Positions 1-11,179 of a DNA stretch of 64,000 nt are shown here, piece by piece (the stretch's first letter is position 1; every line of letters starts with the position of its first letter). The DNA is from Atrina japonica. Lineage: Eukaryota > Mollusca > Bivalvia > Pterioida > Pinnidae. The notes below the pieces were generated by a model. The model was not told the origin of the DNA and searched no databases. It saw only the letters and a list, made by a program, of their open reading frames with translations. A program made the position numbers and the translations under genes. Location of the stretch: NCBI GenBank assembly GCA_030159075.1, contig BROG01000394.1, forward strand, positions 121,001 to 185,000, read 5' to 3'.

Positions 1-340
1 AAGAGTAACAATGGACATTTAACTTTGGAGATGAATGTAATCTAGGAGTTTAAGAGTTATATATGTATATATAAAGTGTATTTAAAAATAACACTGCTTA
101 GCCACTTTCAATGGCATAATTGAGGTGTAGTGTATAACAGAAATCTCTAGTAGATATTTGACTTAACAACCACCCAGTGTATTATCCCAGATAGAGCGTT
201 GTTTGGTAATTACTGTGTATACAGGTCTATAGTTACTGAGAGGAAAGCTCAGGTTTATCCTTCAGACACTACAAAATACACAGGAAAAGTGATCTGGTCT
301 TTTTTATTTTGATTTTTTTTTAAATTTTATTACTGTTATT

Positions 341-431
341 TTAACTCGGCAACCCCTGAAAAACAATGGACTCTACTGTAAATCAATGATTTTGGCAAGT
401 CCAAATGTGTCTTCAGGGGTGAATGAGTTAA
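341..431 (+). mobile_element. MITE family 1 (TTAACTCATCAACCCCTG...), copy 1
   Basis: An ~90-bp element whose ends are inverted repeats of TTAACTCAT(C/T)MACCCCTGAA. The middle is AAACAATGGACTCTTCTG, TAAATCAATGA and CCAGTCCAAATGTGTCTT. No coding capacity. Twelve clear copies lie in the window in both orientations; TTAA at both ends could be the target site. Confidence 0.85.
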
Positions 432-649
432 TGATGATGATTAAAATGATAAAAAATATGTGATGGGCTGATGTTTGTGGAAAAAAATTAAAATTTTGTC
501 AGATTAAGAATGATCAGGAGGAATTTATGAACTAAATTTACAGATAAACTCACAAAAGTATCAAGAAAAGGATATACTATGATGTAGTTCTAATGATTAC
601 TTTGATATCATTGTAAATTGCTTATATCTTATACTGATACATTCAAATA

Positions 650-925
650 GATTACTCAGTCGGTAGCGCGCTCTTGATCGTGAGGTCGTGAGTTTGAGTC
701 CAGCCGGTGCCAGGTTGGTTTCCTGTCTTTCGGATGAGACAGTAAAAACCGAGGTCCTGTGTAACAGAAAGTGTCGGCACGTTAAAGAACCCTCACTGCC
801 CAATGGCCGTAAGTGCCGAGCATAGACCGAATTTGAAGTCCTTCATCAGCATTTGGTGACGTCTCCATATGAGTGAAATATTCTTGAGTGGGACGTTAAA
901 CAATAATAGACAAACAAAAAAAACT
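650..925 (+). mobile_element. tRNA-derived SINE, family A
   Basis: The head reads CTCAGTCGGTAGCGCG (A box) and GTGAGTTTGAGTCCAGC (B box), as in a pol III promoter. The body has GACAGTAAAAACCGAGGTCC and GTCGGCACGTTAAAGAACCC. The tail has GACGTCTCCATATGAGTGAA and TTCTTGAGTGGGACGTTAAA, then an AACAATAATAGACAAACAAA end. At least eight copies lie in this window. Confidence 0.85.
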
Positions 926-961
926 TCAAATAGATTAAAGCTGAGAAAACCTGATGTAGGG

Positions 962-1050
962 TTAACTCATTCAGACTTAAAGATACATTTGGTTTGCTGA
1001 GTCATTGATTTACAGAACAGTCCATTGTTTTTCAGGGGTTGATGAGATAA
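962..1050 (-). mobile_element. MITE family 1, copy 2
   Basis: Inverted; the distal end is degenerate (CAGACTTAAAGATACATT). Confidence 0.75.
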
Positions 1051-1094
1051 TGTTCATCTATATGTGCTGCCATGTGCTACAAAATGTAACTTTG

Positions 1095-1370
1095 ACCTAT
1101 TGACCCACTCTGAATTGGACTTGCCAATTGTGCTTATCTTGTCCCATTGGCCCATTCTGTATTAGTGTTGCTATGTGATTTTGACCTACTGACCCCATTC
1201 TGTATTATTTTTGTCATGTGCTGACCTAGTCCTACAGGTATTGGCCCTTTTTTCTGTATTAGAGTTATCATGTGCTGACCTTAACCTATTGACCCCATTT
1301 TGTATTAGTAGTGTCATGTGTTGACCTTGACCCCATTCTGCATTAATGTTGTCATCGACCTGTCTCTTAC
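1095..1370 (+). repeat. Degenerate ~55-bp tandem repeat, about 5 copies
   Basis: Units share TGACC(C)CATTCTGTATTAG followed by TGTTGTCATGTG(CT)GACC, with variable spacing. Confidence 0.75.
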
Positions 1371-2214
1371 CCAAGTGTTGGCACAGTTAGAATTATAACA
1401 ACTACATGTACATGTTGTCTAAATAATAAAATAAAAGTTCAGGTAAAGTACATGTGTTTGCTGAATTTTTATGGCATAAGACAGGGTGCAGAGCTTGCTT
1501 TGATATACATGCTTTATCTACTGTGATCAAGTACAACAGCAAAACCATATAGATCTCGGGGATAGGATTCAATTAATAAATCAAAACATTTATAAAAACG
1601 TGATTAATGAGTCTTTAGCAAGAAGGTGGATTGGCATTAATAAAAAATTGATTTTAACACTCTCATAAACAATAAGAAAATGTACATGTTCATGTTAAAA
1701 ATCTTAACAACACAAATATCAGAACACAAAATATATAGACAATAAAGTGAACGTTATTGATTTGTGAAAAATGATATCAGACCGCTGTGTTTCTAATTAT
1801 TTGTAAGCAAAGCTCAACAAAGTATATATCTAAAATTTTCATTTATGTATGTATATATAAATCGGACATACCTATAAACTGTAGCTCAACTCTGATCACA
1901 GAGATTCCACAGGAAAATGATTACACTTTGTAAATAACTGCTACCATTTTATGGCAAGTTGAACTTTTTTTCTTTTTTTTTTTAATTATAGGGTTAGGGC
2001 TAGTTTTAATTGGATTTTTTTTATATTTTTACTTTATTTTATTGTTGTTTTATTTCCTGCCAAGAATTTTACACATATTGATATGTCAGATAGGTGAAGA
2101 GAAACAAATATTGACCTGTGTTATGAACTGAGACCAATGCAGTTAGGGTTCTTTACATCCCACGGGACACCGGTTTAAAGTCTCATCTGAAAGACCAGTG
2201 ACTTTCACTTCATT

Positions 2215-2378
2215 TACATATCAAATGAACAATCGGTACCATTTTTAAAGTCTTTACATATCGAAGGTTCAGTCTGTACTATTTTTAAAGTCTTTACATA
2301 TCGAAGGAACAGATGGTTCCATTTTTAATACCTTTACATATCAAAGGAACAGTCGGTAACATTTTTAAGCCCTTAAAA
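2215..2378 (+). repeat. ~60-bp unit tandem repeat, first of two dispersed blocks
   Basis: Four copies of a unit built on ACATATC(A/G)AA, GGAACAGTCGGTACC and ATTTTTAAAGTCTTT. The same unit reappears at 3095-3215, 0.7 kb away. Confidence 0.8.
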
Positions 2379-3094
2379 CTATCACCCTGAGGCGGAGGCA
2401 GAGCGGAACTACATTGAGTTCCAGGGGAATCGGCTCACATGCCCGGTGACAGCAAAATTGACGGTCTGTCAGGTTTCTATCAAACCTGATAGCCATATAA
2501 AACTAAACTACAATCAAGTAGTTATATAAAATATATTTATTTTAATGGAGCAATACAATGTGTACTGCTGCTATATCTAAAACACTTATTTATATTGTAA
2601 GAATGTAAATTCCTTTCTTGTCTTATCCAAACAAGATAAATAATTATAAGCTATTGTCATTCCATTATTTGTCCCAAGGTATAAAGCTTAAAGAAAACAA
2701 GTCTCTATATCTAATTAAACTGATTATTTAGCTAATGGAAAGTTATCACCTTAATTACCTAAAGTAAAAGTCAGACATCAATATTCACACAGGTGTTCAT
2801 AATTTGTTTCTTATGTAAACAAAACCTAAAACTTTGCTATTATGTTTGTTGACAACTTGTAAATAAATAAAATTCCTTAAGAATAAGTAAATAAATGAAT
2901 CTTAAGTATTTCTGCCTCAATTATAGACTATACAAATGAAATAAATAAATGTAACTAATCAGCTATGTATTTGTAGTAGACAATTTATGTAGACCCTAAT
3001 GAAATAAAAAAATGTAGATTAAAATATTATTATATCTAAGTCCTAAACTTTATGTAAAAACTGAGAACAATATTCTCTGAGTCTGTCATACAAT

Positions 3095-3215
3095 TATCCA
3101 AGGAATAGTCAGTACCATTTGTAAAGCCTTTACATATCCAAGGAACAGTCGGTACCATTTTTATAGCCTTTACATATCCAAGGAACAGTCGGTACCATTT
3201 TTAAAGCCTTTGGTA
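3095..3215 (+). repeat. Second block of the same tandem unit
   Basis: Three copies of CCAAGGAACAGTCGGTACCA followed by TTTTTAAAGCCTTTACATAT, nearer to each other in sequence than those at 2215-2378. Confidence 0.85.
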
Positions 3216-3429
3216 TGAACCGGTACTAGATTTAAGCAAACCATTAGGTCCCATCTCCCCTTGTGAGTCAACTGCACTTTTAATAGACCACTCAAGTAGT
3301 GATTTTGATTAATGAAGCTTATGTTGTTTTTACATGAATGTGTTCTATTAGTTTGAAGAACATGTGTCCAATCCAATTGTGTAATATACAATAAAAATAC
3401 ATTGCATATTCAAATCAAACATAATACAA

Positions 3430-3575
3430 GATGTGTCTGTGAAACACAAATGCCCCCAGTCCCAACAAATTTCTAGCGGGATGGAATTACGGACAGACAA
3501 ACAGACAAACAGACATTATCCAAACACTAGATGCCCCAGGCAGAACTTTCAGGCAGGGGGAGGGGAGAGGGCATA
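3430..3575 (-). mobile_element. Interspersed repeat shared with intron 11
   Basis: The inverted copy of the 36345-36630 repeat, sharing GGGATGGAATTACGGACAGA and CCCCAGGCAGAACTTTCAGG. Confidence 0.75.
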
Positions 3576-3686
3576 CAAATAATCGAAAGAAAAAAAAAAG
3601 AGATTATAAAACAAACAAACAAAAAATAAAAACAAAGCATACATTGCTATCATACTAGACAGTACATATAAACGTAAATCTATCTT

Positions 3687-3778
3687 TTAACTTATCAACC
3701 CCTGAAAAACAATGGACTCTTCTGTAAATCAATGACTTAGACCAGTCTATATGTGTCTTTAGGGGTGAATGAGTTTAA
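3687..3778 (+). mobile_element. MITE family 1, copy 3
   Basis: Near-consensus, ends TTAACTTATCAACCCCTG and AGGGGTGAATGAGTTTAA. Confidence 0.85.
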
Positions 3779-4881
3779 GACGTTTAGTCTGCAAGATCAA
3801 CAAAGCATTTCAGATCAGATCTTCAATATCTGTTATGATTATAATTCTGTCGCAAGAAATTAAAGAACAATCGTAAAACAATTTGCCGGAGATCATGTTT
3901 CTAAATATAGATACAATCAAGTAGACACATTATGTGTGAATTAAATTTTGGTTGTATTCAACTATTGGATTAAGCTATTGTTTTGAAATCTTATTGAATT
4001 TAATGAATGAAAGCCAGAAATGTGTATCCTAGATTCATGCCGTTGACTTTTTTAAAATTCAGAATGGGTCAACTATATATTGAAGATCGTTACATGTGGT
4101 ATGGTGTACGGTTTAATTCTTTTTTTTTTTTAATGCTCTAATTATAACAATCAGCCACAGTGACCCCTGTATGACTTTAAAGTGGCACATAAAATGAACA
4201 CCAGAGCCACGGTGGCAGAGTGTATGTTGGTGTTATATAATTAGCTTATAAGAAATTATTATCTAATTTCTTCTGACTTAATGGTTTAGTGAGCTAGTAA
4301 AATTTACAACTGTATTACTCCTCATACAACAGGTTGAGAAGAATGTTTGGGAGAAAAAAAAACAACATATATATGGTATGGCCATATACATTGCTACATG
4401 TATAGTCAACCTGATTTGCTTGAGAAACATGTATATATGTTATAATGCCACCCCTCCCCAAACAATAAGTGATTCTTGGTCAATTTAAAGTCCCATAACC
4501 CTGGCAAATATTGCTGAATGTTGATCATAATCAAACTTATTTGATATTTCATTGATTTAAGGCAAGACACCAAAATTGGATAAACGTAAAAGAAAGAAAC
4601 TCAAGATAGTTGACAGAAACACAAAAAAGTCGAAAAACAGATGGATATATTAAAACTACATGTATATCCCTATTTTTGTTTTATTTTTTTTTTTGGAATG
4701 GTGTGTTATGCCACACGGCAACAATTTTTCAGTTATATCTTCTCAATTGAAGATAAAAAATAGTTGTGAAAATTAAGGATCCCCATTGTGTTATTCTTAT
4801 CTGGCAAAAGCTTCAGCAAGAACATGATTGCGTTTGAAAGTAACCATATCAACAGATACATAGAACATCATAAAAAATGAA

Positions 4882-4972
4882 CTTATTTATATCCCTAAAG
4901 ACTCTTTTGGACTTGTCTAGGTCATGGATTTACAGAAGAGTCCATTGTTTTTTCAGGGCTTGATGAGTTAAC
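4882..4972 (-). mobile_element. MITE family 1, copy 4
   Basis: Inverted; the proximal end is CAGGGCTTGATGAGTTAA, the other is worn. Confidence 0.75.
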
Positions 4973-5320
4973 ATGGAAAGTTAACCATATATATTTTTGT
5001 TTCACAATCATTTCTGAATTCCACAAAGATTTTTTTTTATATGGAAATATCACTGTCAAACATGGATGACAGGTAACAATTTTTTTCAGTTCCACAGTTA
5101 TATTATCCAGAACATCCTATTTTGTTTAACTTTAAAACCGTGCAGTCAAATTTATTGAGCCTTATGTTATTGTTTCACACACAGATCAACTGCAATCAGT
5201 TGACAGAAATATAGATTTGATTGCACTGCTAGCTGGCAGAGTAAACATCATTTTACAGGATTCATTTGATGAAGAAATTGATCTGAACAACAGCAGAACG
5301 TTGTACGTGATATAACACAA

Positions 5321-5413
5321 TTAACTGGCCATTTACCCCTAAAGACGCATTTGGATTGGTCTTAGTCATTGATTTACTGAAGAGTCCATTGTTTTTCAGG
5401 GTTTGATGAGTTA
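5321..5413 (-). mobile_element. MITE family 1, copy 5
   Basis: Inverted, TTAACTGGCCATTTACCCCT to GGGTTTGATGAGTTAA. Confidence 0.8.
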
Positions 5414-5604
5414 ACATATAGAACACTCCTGTACACGAAATGTATCTCCTGCATATAGAAGATTTAAAAAGGTCTAGATATGTGTACCTGGTTGTCTCCC
5501 TTTGGGGTTATTTAATTTAAGAGGTATGGCAATAATGTACTGAGCATGTAGCTCTTTAATACAAGACACAAAATAATTTAGTATTCTTTTCTGTCACAGG
5601 TATA

Positions 5605-5765
5605 GTTTACTGATCTCTAATGATATTTCATAGAGAAATTTTATATACGTATAGCACATAGGATCTCTAATGCCAATAGAGAAATTTTATACATGTATAG
5701 CACAGAGGATCTCTAATGGCGCTAGAGAAATTTTATACATGTATAGAACACAGGATCTCTTGTCG
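5605..5765 (+). repeat. Three-copy ~55-bp repeat
   Basis: GATCTCTAATG followed by TAGAGAAATTTTATACATGT and ATAGCACA occurs three times, and a fourth partial copy ends at GATCTCTTGTC. Confidence 0.85.
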
Positions 5766-5854
5766 TCTTGGCTTAAGAGATCATCACCTCTCATTTAAAT
5801 CCATAAATATAGAATATCGAAAATTTCCTAATAGATATTTACTAAGAACAGATC

Positions 5855-6505
5855 GTCACGAAAGAGACCACTGTTTACTAATCAGACCACCTATAATCTG
5901 TCAGTGAAGTGGTCTTAATAGTGAGGTTCCACTGTAACACCACACCAATCAGACCACATTTAATCAGTCAGTGAGGTGGTCTTAATGGTGAGGTTCCACT
6001 GTAACACCTCACTAATCAGACCACATTTAATCAGTCAATGAGGTGGTCTTAATAGTGAAGTTCCACTGTAATACCACACCAATCAGATTACATTTAATTA
6101 GTCAGTGAGGTGGTCTTAATGGTGAGGTTCCACTGTAACACCTCACTAATCAGACCACATTTAATCTGTCAGTAATCTTAATGGTGAGGTTCCCAGCACC
6201 TCACTTCAGACCACATTTAATCTGTCAGTGAGTCTTAATGGTGAGGTTCCACTATAGCACCTCACTAATCAGACCACATTTAATCTGTCAGTGAGGTGGT
6301 CTTAATGGTGAGGTTCCACTATAACACCTCACTAATCAGACCACATTTAATCTGTCAGTGAGGTGGTCTTAATGGTGAGGTTCCACTATAACATCTTGCC
6401 AATCAGACCACATTTAATCAGTGAGATGGTCTTAATAGTGAGGTTCCACTGTAACACCTCACTAATCCAGAGTCAGTTAGGTGGTTGTAATAGTGAGGTT
6501 CCATC
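5855..6505 (+). repeat. Tandem array of ~68-bp units resembling the ends of a CAGTGGAACCTCA-type MITE
   Basis: About ten units read AATCAGACCACATTTAATC, GTCAGTGAGGTGGTCTTAAT and GGTGAGGTTCCACTGTAACA. GAGGTTCCACTGTA is the complement of TACAGTGGAACCTC, the end motif of the element at 18953. Single units are truncated at 6170-6235 and 6410-6480. Confidence 0.9.
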
Positions 6506-6509
6506 GTAC

Positions 6510-7630
6510 ATGTATATATATTTATCAGTTTGCAAAATCAAATTTAGATATCAAACCTGCATGTGACACGTACAGCATGGAAGAATCAGTAATCCCAAAT
6601 TTTACAAATGTTGACAACTGAGTTTTATATATCAATATGTATATATACTAAAACATAAGTAGATGTATACACTGTTAGCAACTATCAAGTTTATATATCT
6701 CTATATATTAATTTTTCTTTGTTTATAACCTAATTGACCAACTTGTATGATAGTCTATATGTTTTAATTGTCACAGTTTACTACACAATCTTGAATACAG
6801 GTGAAAAATATTCAATTAATTCATTCAAATTTTTTAAATGTTTCTAGATAGGCATTTTGCATTCATGAGGCCAATTGTTAAAGTTATGTGTTTCTTATGC
6901 GATTGCCAGCTATGGTTTTTGTTTTGTTTTTTGTTTGTTTGTTTGTTTGTTTTTTTAATATGATTATTACTTGTAATTTACCCCTTTTAGAGCAAAAGTG
7001 GTCTAAAGATCTAGTAACGCAAGGCTAAAAATATAAAAAATGAATTGTTTGATGTGAGTCTTACCTGATCGACTCAACTAGAATTAGTGAAAAGCTCCAA
7101 CCCCTAAATTTTTCGCACAATTTTGCCCATTTATTTTTTTCTTGTCAAAATCTACAATTTTATCCAATTTTCATTTAAAACCAAAAAAATAAAAACTTAA
7201 ATAAATACAGGAACAAGACATAAATAGTACATAGTAACGTAAGAGAAACATTAGAATTTTAACAAATTACAGAAACCAAACTTTAGATAATAACTACAGA
7301 TTCAAAACTTAAATGATAATTAAGAGAAACAAAACATAAACAATAACAGGGTCAAGACTTACACAATTACCATATATCAACAAGAAAAGATGAGCAGTTT
7401 CAGTGTTTCTATTTTACAATTAACTAAATCACACCTGTAGCCATATTTGGACTCATCCATTTTAAAGCAATCATCTGTATGGTAAAGTCCACTGTCAGAA
7501 TTCAGGAGTGTGTAATTCAGAATCTAGATTTCAAAATGATTTCACATTCAATATTAACTTGTTCATGTCTGAATTATGACAATAAGACATACCGTTAATT
7601 GATTTAGGTAAGTCTAAACAGGGCTTGATG
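6510..7630. other. AT-rich intergenic sequence, no gene seen
   Basis: Apart from T-rich and GTTT runs at 6910-6955 and a worn MITE family 1 piece near 7590-7634, I see no coding, repeat or RNA signal. A GTAAGA-like donor on the - strand at 7065 has no open exon behind it. Confidence 0.5.
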
Positions 7631-7646
7631 AATTAAGATTGAAAGA

Positions 7647-7935
7647 TTGTTTGTTTGTTTATTGTTGTTTAACGTCCCACTCAAGAATCTTTCACTCACA
7701 TGGAGACGTCACCAAATGCCGGTGAAGGGTTTCAAATTTTGGCCTATGTTTGGCACTTACGACCATTGAGCAGTGAGGCCAGTTCTTAAACGTGCCGACA
7801 CCTACTGTGACACGGGACCTCGGTTTTTACTGTCTCAGTCCGAAGGACAGGAAACCGACCTGCCACCAGCTGGACTCAAACTCATGACCTCACGATCAAG
7901 AGTTGAGCGCGCTACCGACTGAGCCAGGCAGGCTC
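7647..7935 (-). mobile_element. Family A SINE, full length with 12-bp target duplication
   Basis: An inverted copy from the tail (GTTTAACGTCCCACTC) to the tRNA head (GCTACCGACTGAGCCAG). AAGATTGAAAGA stands on both sides at 7635-7646 and 7936-7947, a target-site duplication that supports target-primed retrotransposition. Confidence 0.9.
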
Positions 7936-7973
7936 AAGATTGAAAGAAGAACATAAACCTCATGAATTGCTGA

Positions 7974-8064
7974 CTTATCTTATCAACCCCTGCATAACAA
8001 TGGACTTGTCTGTAAATCAATGACTTGGACCAGTCCAAATGTGTCTTTAGAGTAACAAAGTTTA
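7974..8064 (+). mobile_element. MITE family 1, copy 6
   Basis: Starts CTTATCTTATCAACCCCTG; its right end has lost the GGGGTGA motif. Confidence 0.75.
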
Positions 8065-9263
8065 ATGGTTATAGATTTTACTGCTTATATAATATCCGAT
8101 GTAACATTTGTCATTACATATATATATATAGCAGACATTCTGTTGGCCATATTACTCAATCGTTACTGTGTTTGGTCCCCTTAAATTTCTTGTTTTCAAT
8201 TCCATTTGTATATAAACGGCCACACCAAGTTAAGTTATTTTACATTTATACGAGATGTACATGTACTAGCTTACACAATAATACGAAAGCATATGTATTT
8301 AAAAACCTTCCTTCTTGACACATTTAAAAGCTTTAAAATACATGAATATATATTTATGTTGCAAATTTCTTTTCCCTATTATTAAATGTTCGCTATTTTC
8401 ATTTGCCATTACTGTTGATACTAGAGTACAAAAAATGTACATGTTTCTATCGAGAAAAAATGTTCTTGGTCATTACGGCATTTAAAGGTAATGCCAGACG
8501 CTAAATAGACTTCGGCTAAATTCTCTTAATCATCAATATTGTTGCAATGAATCAATATTTTTTCCACAAAAGAATTTCATTTGAAGTAAATTGAAGGTAA
8601 CAAGTCAATTGCGAAGAATCGAAAGCTTAAAGTAAAAATAAGAACATACAACGATAAACGTCAACTAACTGTGTCATGACAACTATATATTGAATTCAAC
8701 ATAAACAATGTCGTTTAAATTTTGACCATGTTAAGTATACAACCCATAGGTACTAAACTCCCAAGATCTGTGGAAACGTTAATTTGATACTGCGTACCAT
8801 TTACCCCACAGGGCGTAAAATTACCACATGTAGAAAATTAAATCAAGCGTTGAAACGAGTGACTTTTTATTTTTTTTAACTCTGTGATCGATATTCAGTA
8901 ATTATTGTCGCGAACATTTACCAATGACATTTGTTTAATGTTTAAGCAGACAATTTTATATAGTTGATTCTTTTGGTCAACGAGAAATGTCACTTCCAAT
9001 TACAGAAACGTCACTTCCAATTACTGACTTCAATTTTCTGCTCTTAAATCTATCACCGACCAATTACTATGTATTGTATATATAAATCAGATGCAACTGA
9101 TCAAAGATATACCGAAAGATTTACCTAAAATTAAAGTAACTTCTCAAACGTATCATGATAAATGATATATTTAAGTTTCATTTAAACCTAATCACAGACA
9201 TATAATTGAAAATGATCTTATAATTTTGACATTAACAAGGTTTGTCTGAAAAATATCTCCCTT
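8065..9263. other. AT-rich intergenic sequence, no gene seen
   Basis: This stretch is nearly free of the repeat families found elsewhere and has slightly more CG dinucleotides. I could not support an exon on either strand. Confidence 0.45.
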
Positions 9264-9351
9264 TTAACATCAACCCCCCAAAAGAATGGACTCCTCTGTA
9301 AATAAATGACTTAGACCTGTCCAAATGTGTCTTTAGGGGTGAATGATTTAA
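9264..9351 (+). mobile_element. MITE family 1, copy 7
   Basis: TTAACATCAACCCCCCAAAA to TTTAGGGGTGAATGATTTAA. Confidence 0.85.
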
Positions 9352-9763
9352 GGAAAGCATATTAAATGCAAACTTTTTCATAATTATACACCTATTGTAG
9401 TAAAAAGTAAAATTTCAATGAATCTAAATTCTAAAACATGTAGAAGTTTGAATTTATATACTTTTCATAATATTATATGTATGTAAACAACAAATCATTT
9501 TGCTGGGTCCAGGGTCCAAGAAATTGGGGAAATATATACGTTATTAAAACAGTTAAATCTAATTTTAATTATTTGAAAATACTGTATTCTTTATCATGTA
9601 ACTCCAAATGGGGAATTTTTGCAAATTTTGGGGAAAAATACAGGCCTGTAATTTTTGCATTGGATAAGGGTCCTGTAACTGGACCCAAAAATGGCTTTGG
9701 AAAATCCTTGTCATATAAGAAATAAATTTTCATGAAAAGGACTATTATATGATATAGTACTGC

Positions 9764-10001
9764 CAGGGGTTCAAAATTCTTTTTTAGACACTCAAGTCCA
9801 GAACATGGAGAGTAAATCTCTGGTAAGACCAACTGAGAAATTTCAAAGTCCATGCTGAATTTTGTTAATAAGTAATGCAGTAAAATTATAAATGAATGCA
9901 GATGAGGCAAGTCCCTCAGACTTCGGGTAATTCGAAATGCCAAGTCCGAACCCAAATTAACCAAGTCCTGCACTTCGGATTTTAGGAATTTTGAACCCCT
10001 G
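9764..10001. mobile_element. 238-bp element with 16-bp perfect terminal inverted repeats
   Basis: CAGGGGTTCAAAATTC at 9764-9779 is matched by its exact complement at 9986-10001. Internally AAGTCC recurs five times and CTTCGG twice. A 172-codon open frame on the - strand runs across it but has no recognisable domain. Confidence 0.7.
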
Positions 10002-10099
10002 ATTACAAGTGTGGAATTAGAGTTTTTACTGATACAACATATAATTAAAAGATTGAGGAACTGAACACCATTTTGTAAAGTAACCACCTAATTACTAAC

Positions 10100-10249
10100 T
10101 ACAGTAAAACCTCTTTATAATGCCTTCCCCCTTTCATTTGCTACCTGGCTTAACAACACAATTTTTAAAAGTCTACCTTTTCAATTTCCTTTTTATAATG
10201 ACAAATTCTGTCTAAACAAATGGTGGCAGTATAACAAGGTTTTACTGTA
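10100..10249. mobile_element. MITE with TACAGTAAAACCT ends (family 2)
   Basis: TACAGTAAAACCTCTTTATA begins the element and AACAAGGTTTTACTGTA ends it, with TA at both borders as in Tc1/pogo-type elements. Its right half is duplicated at 10272-10383. Confidence 0.8.
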
Positions 10250-10734
10250 ATTTGTAAAGTTTCAGATCTAAAGATTTAGAGCAAAATGCCTAACTTATTT
10301 TTAAAAGTCTACTTTTTCAATTTCCTTTATAATGACAAATTTTGGCAAAACAATTGTTGGCAGTATAACACGGTTTTACTGTAATTTGTAAAGTTCTAGA
10401 GTAAATTGCCTAACTTATAGCCTGGAAATGATTTCCAGGGACGGACATTTATGGACAGACCAAAGGATTGAAGGATGGACTATTATTAGGACACACACTC
10501 ATGCCTGGACAAATCTGGTGAATAAATGTATTCCCTGTATTTAAAGAGCTGGGGTATAAGAATAAGAAAGAATTTTAAATCATATTATATGTTATATATG
10601 AATGTATAAAAAAAAATAATGTAAACATTTTTAAAAAAAACTGACTGATTAAATTTTCTTATCTTGAAGTTGCTGTTACTTTTAACATATATATACATGT
10701 ACATACAATGTACAGGTACCTGATGTCAGGAACA

Positions 10735-10868
10735 TTTAACCCTTTAGCTAGTTATGGGAACTTTCTTTTGTCACGTAAACCTTTCATCCCTACAGGCCAA
10801 AATGGACTGGTCTTAAACAATAGAAAAGAACATACCACTCAGATATTTGTGGATGAAAGGGTTAATCC
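10735..10868. mobile_element. TTAACCCTTT-ended short inverted-repeat element
   Basis: TTTAACCCTTTAGCTAG and GATGAAAGGGTTAA form the ends. The interior CTACAGGCCAAAATGGACTG and GTCTTAAACAATAGAAAA is shared with 60029-60085. Confidence 0.6.
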
Positions 10869-11179
10869 CTCCCATCAACATATGTACAGTATCAACCAAA
10901 AAAAATAAACACTCAATCCCACAAATTGTTCTTCACATATGCACAGAAATTAGTTAATTTCATTTGATAAAAACTGCACTTACATATATTTTTGTTTTAC
11001 AGTAGAACCTGGAAATATTGAAACCGAAGGGTGATTAATTGTTCTTTCAAATAAACAGGGTTTTTAAGATAACCAGGTTAAAATTTTAATAACAAATTTG
11101 GCTGTGAATTCTTGAGCATTTCAAATTAAGCGGGATTTCAATGTAACAGGGTTCAATATAAGAGGGTCCCACTTTATTT

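Noticed and set aside
9569..10087. 172-codon open frame on the - strand
   Set aside because: It runs through a 238-bp inverted-repeat element, its composition is that of AT-rich non-coding DNA, and no domain is recognisable.
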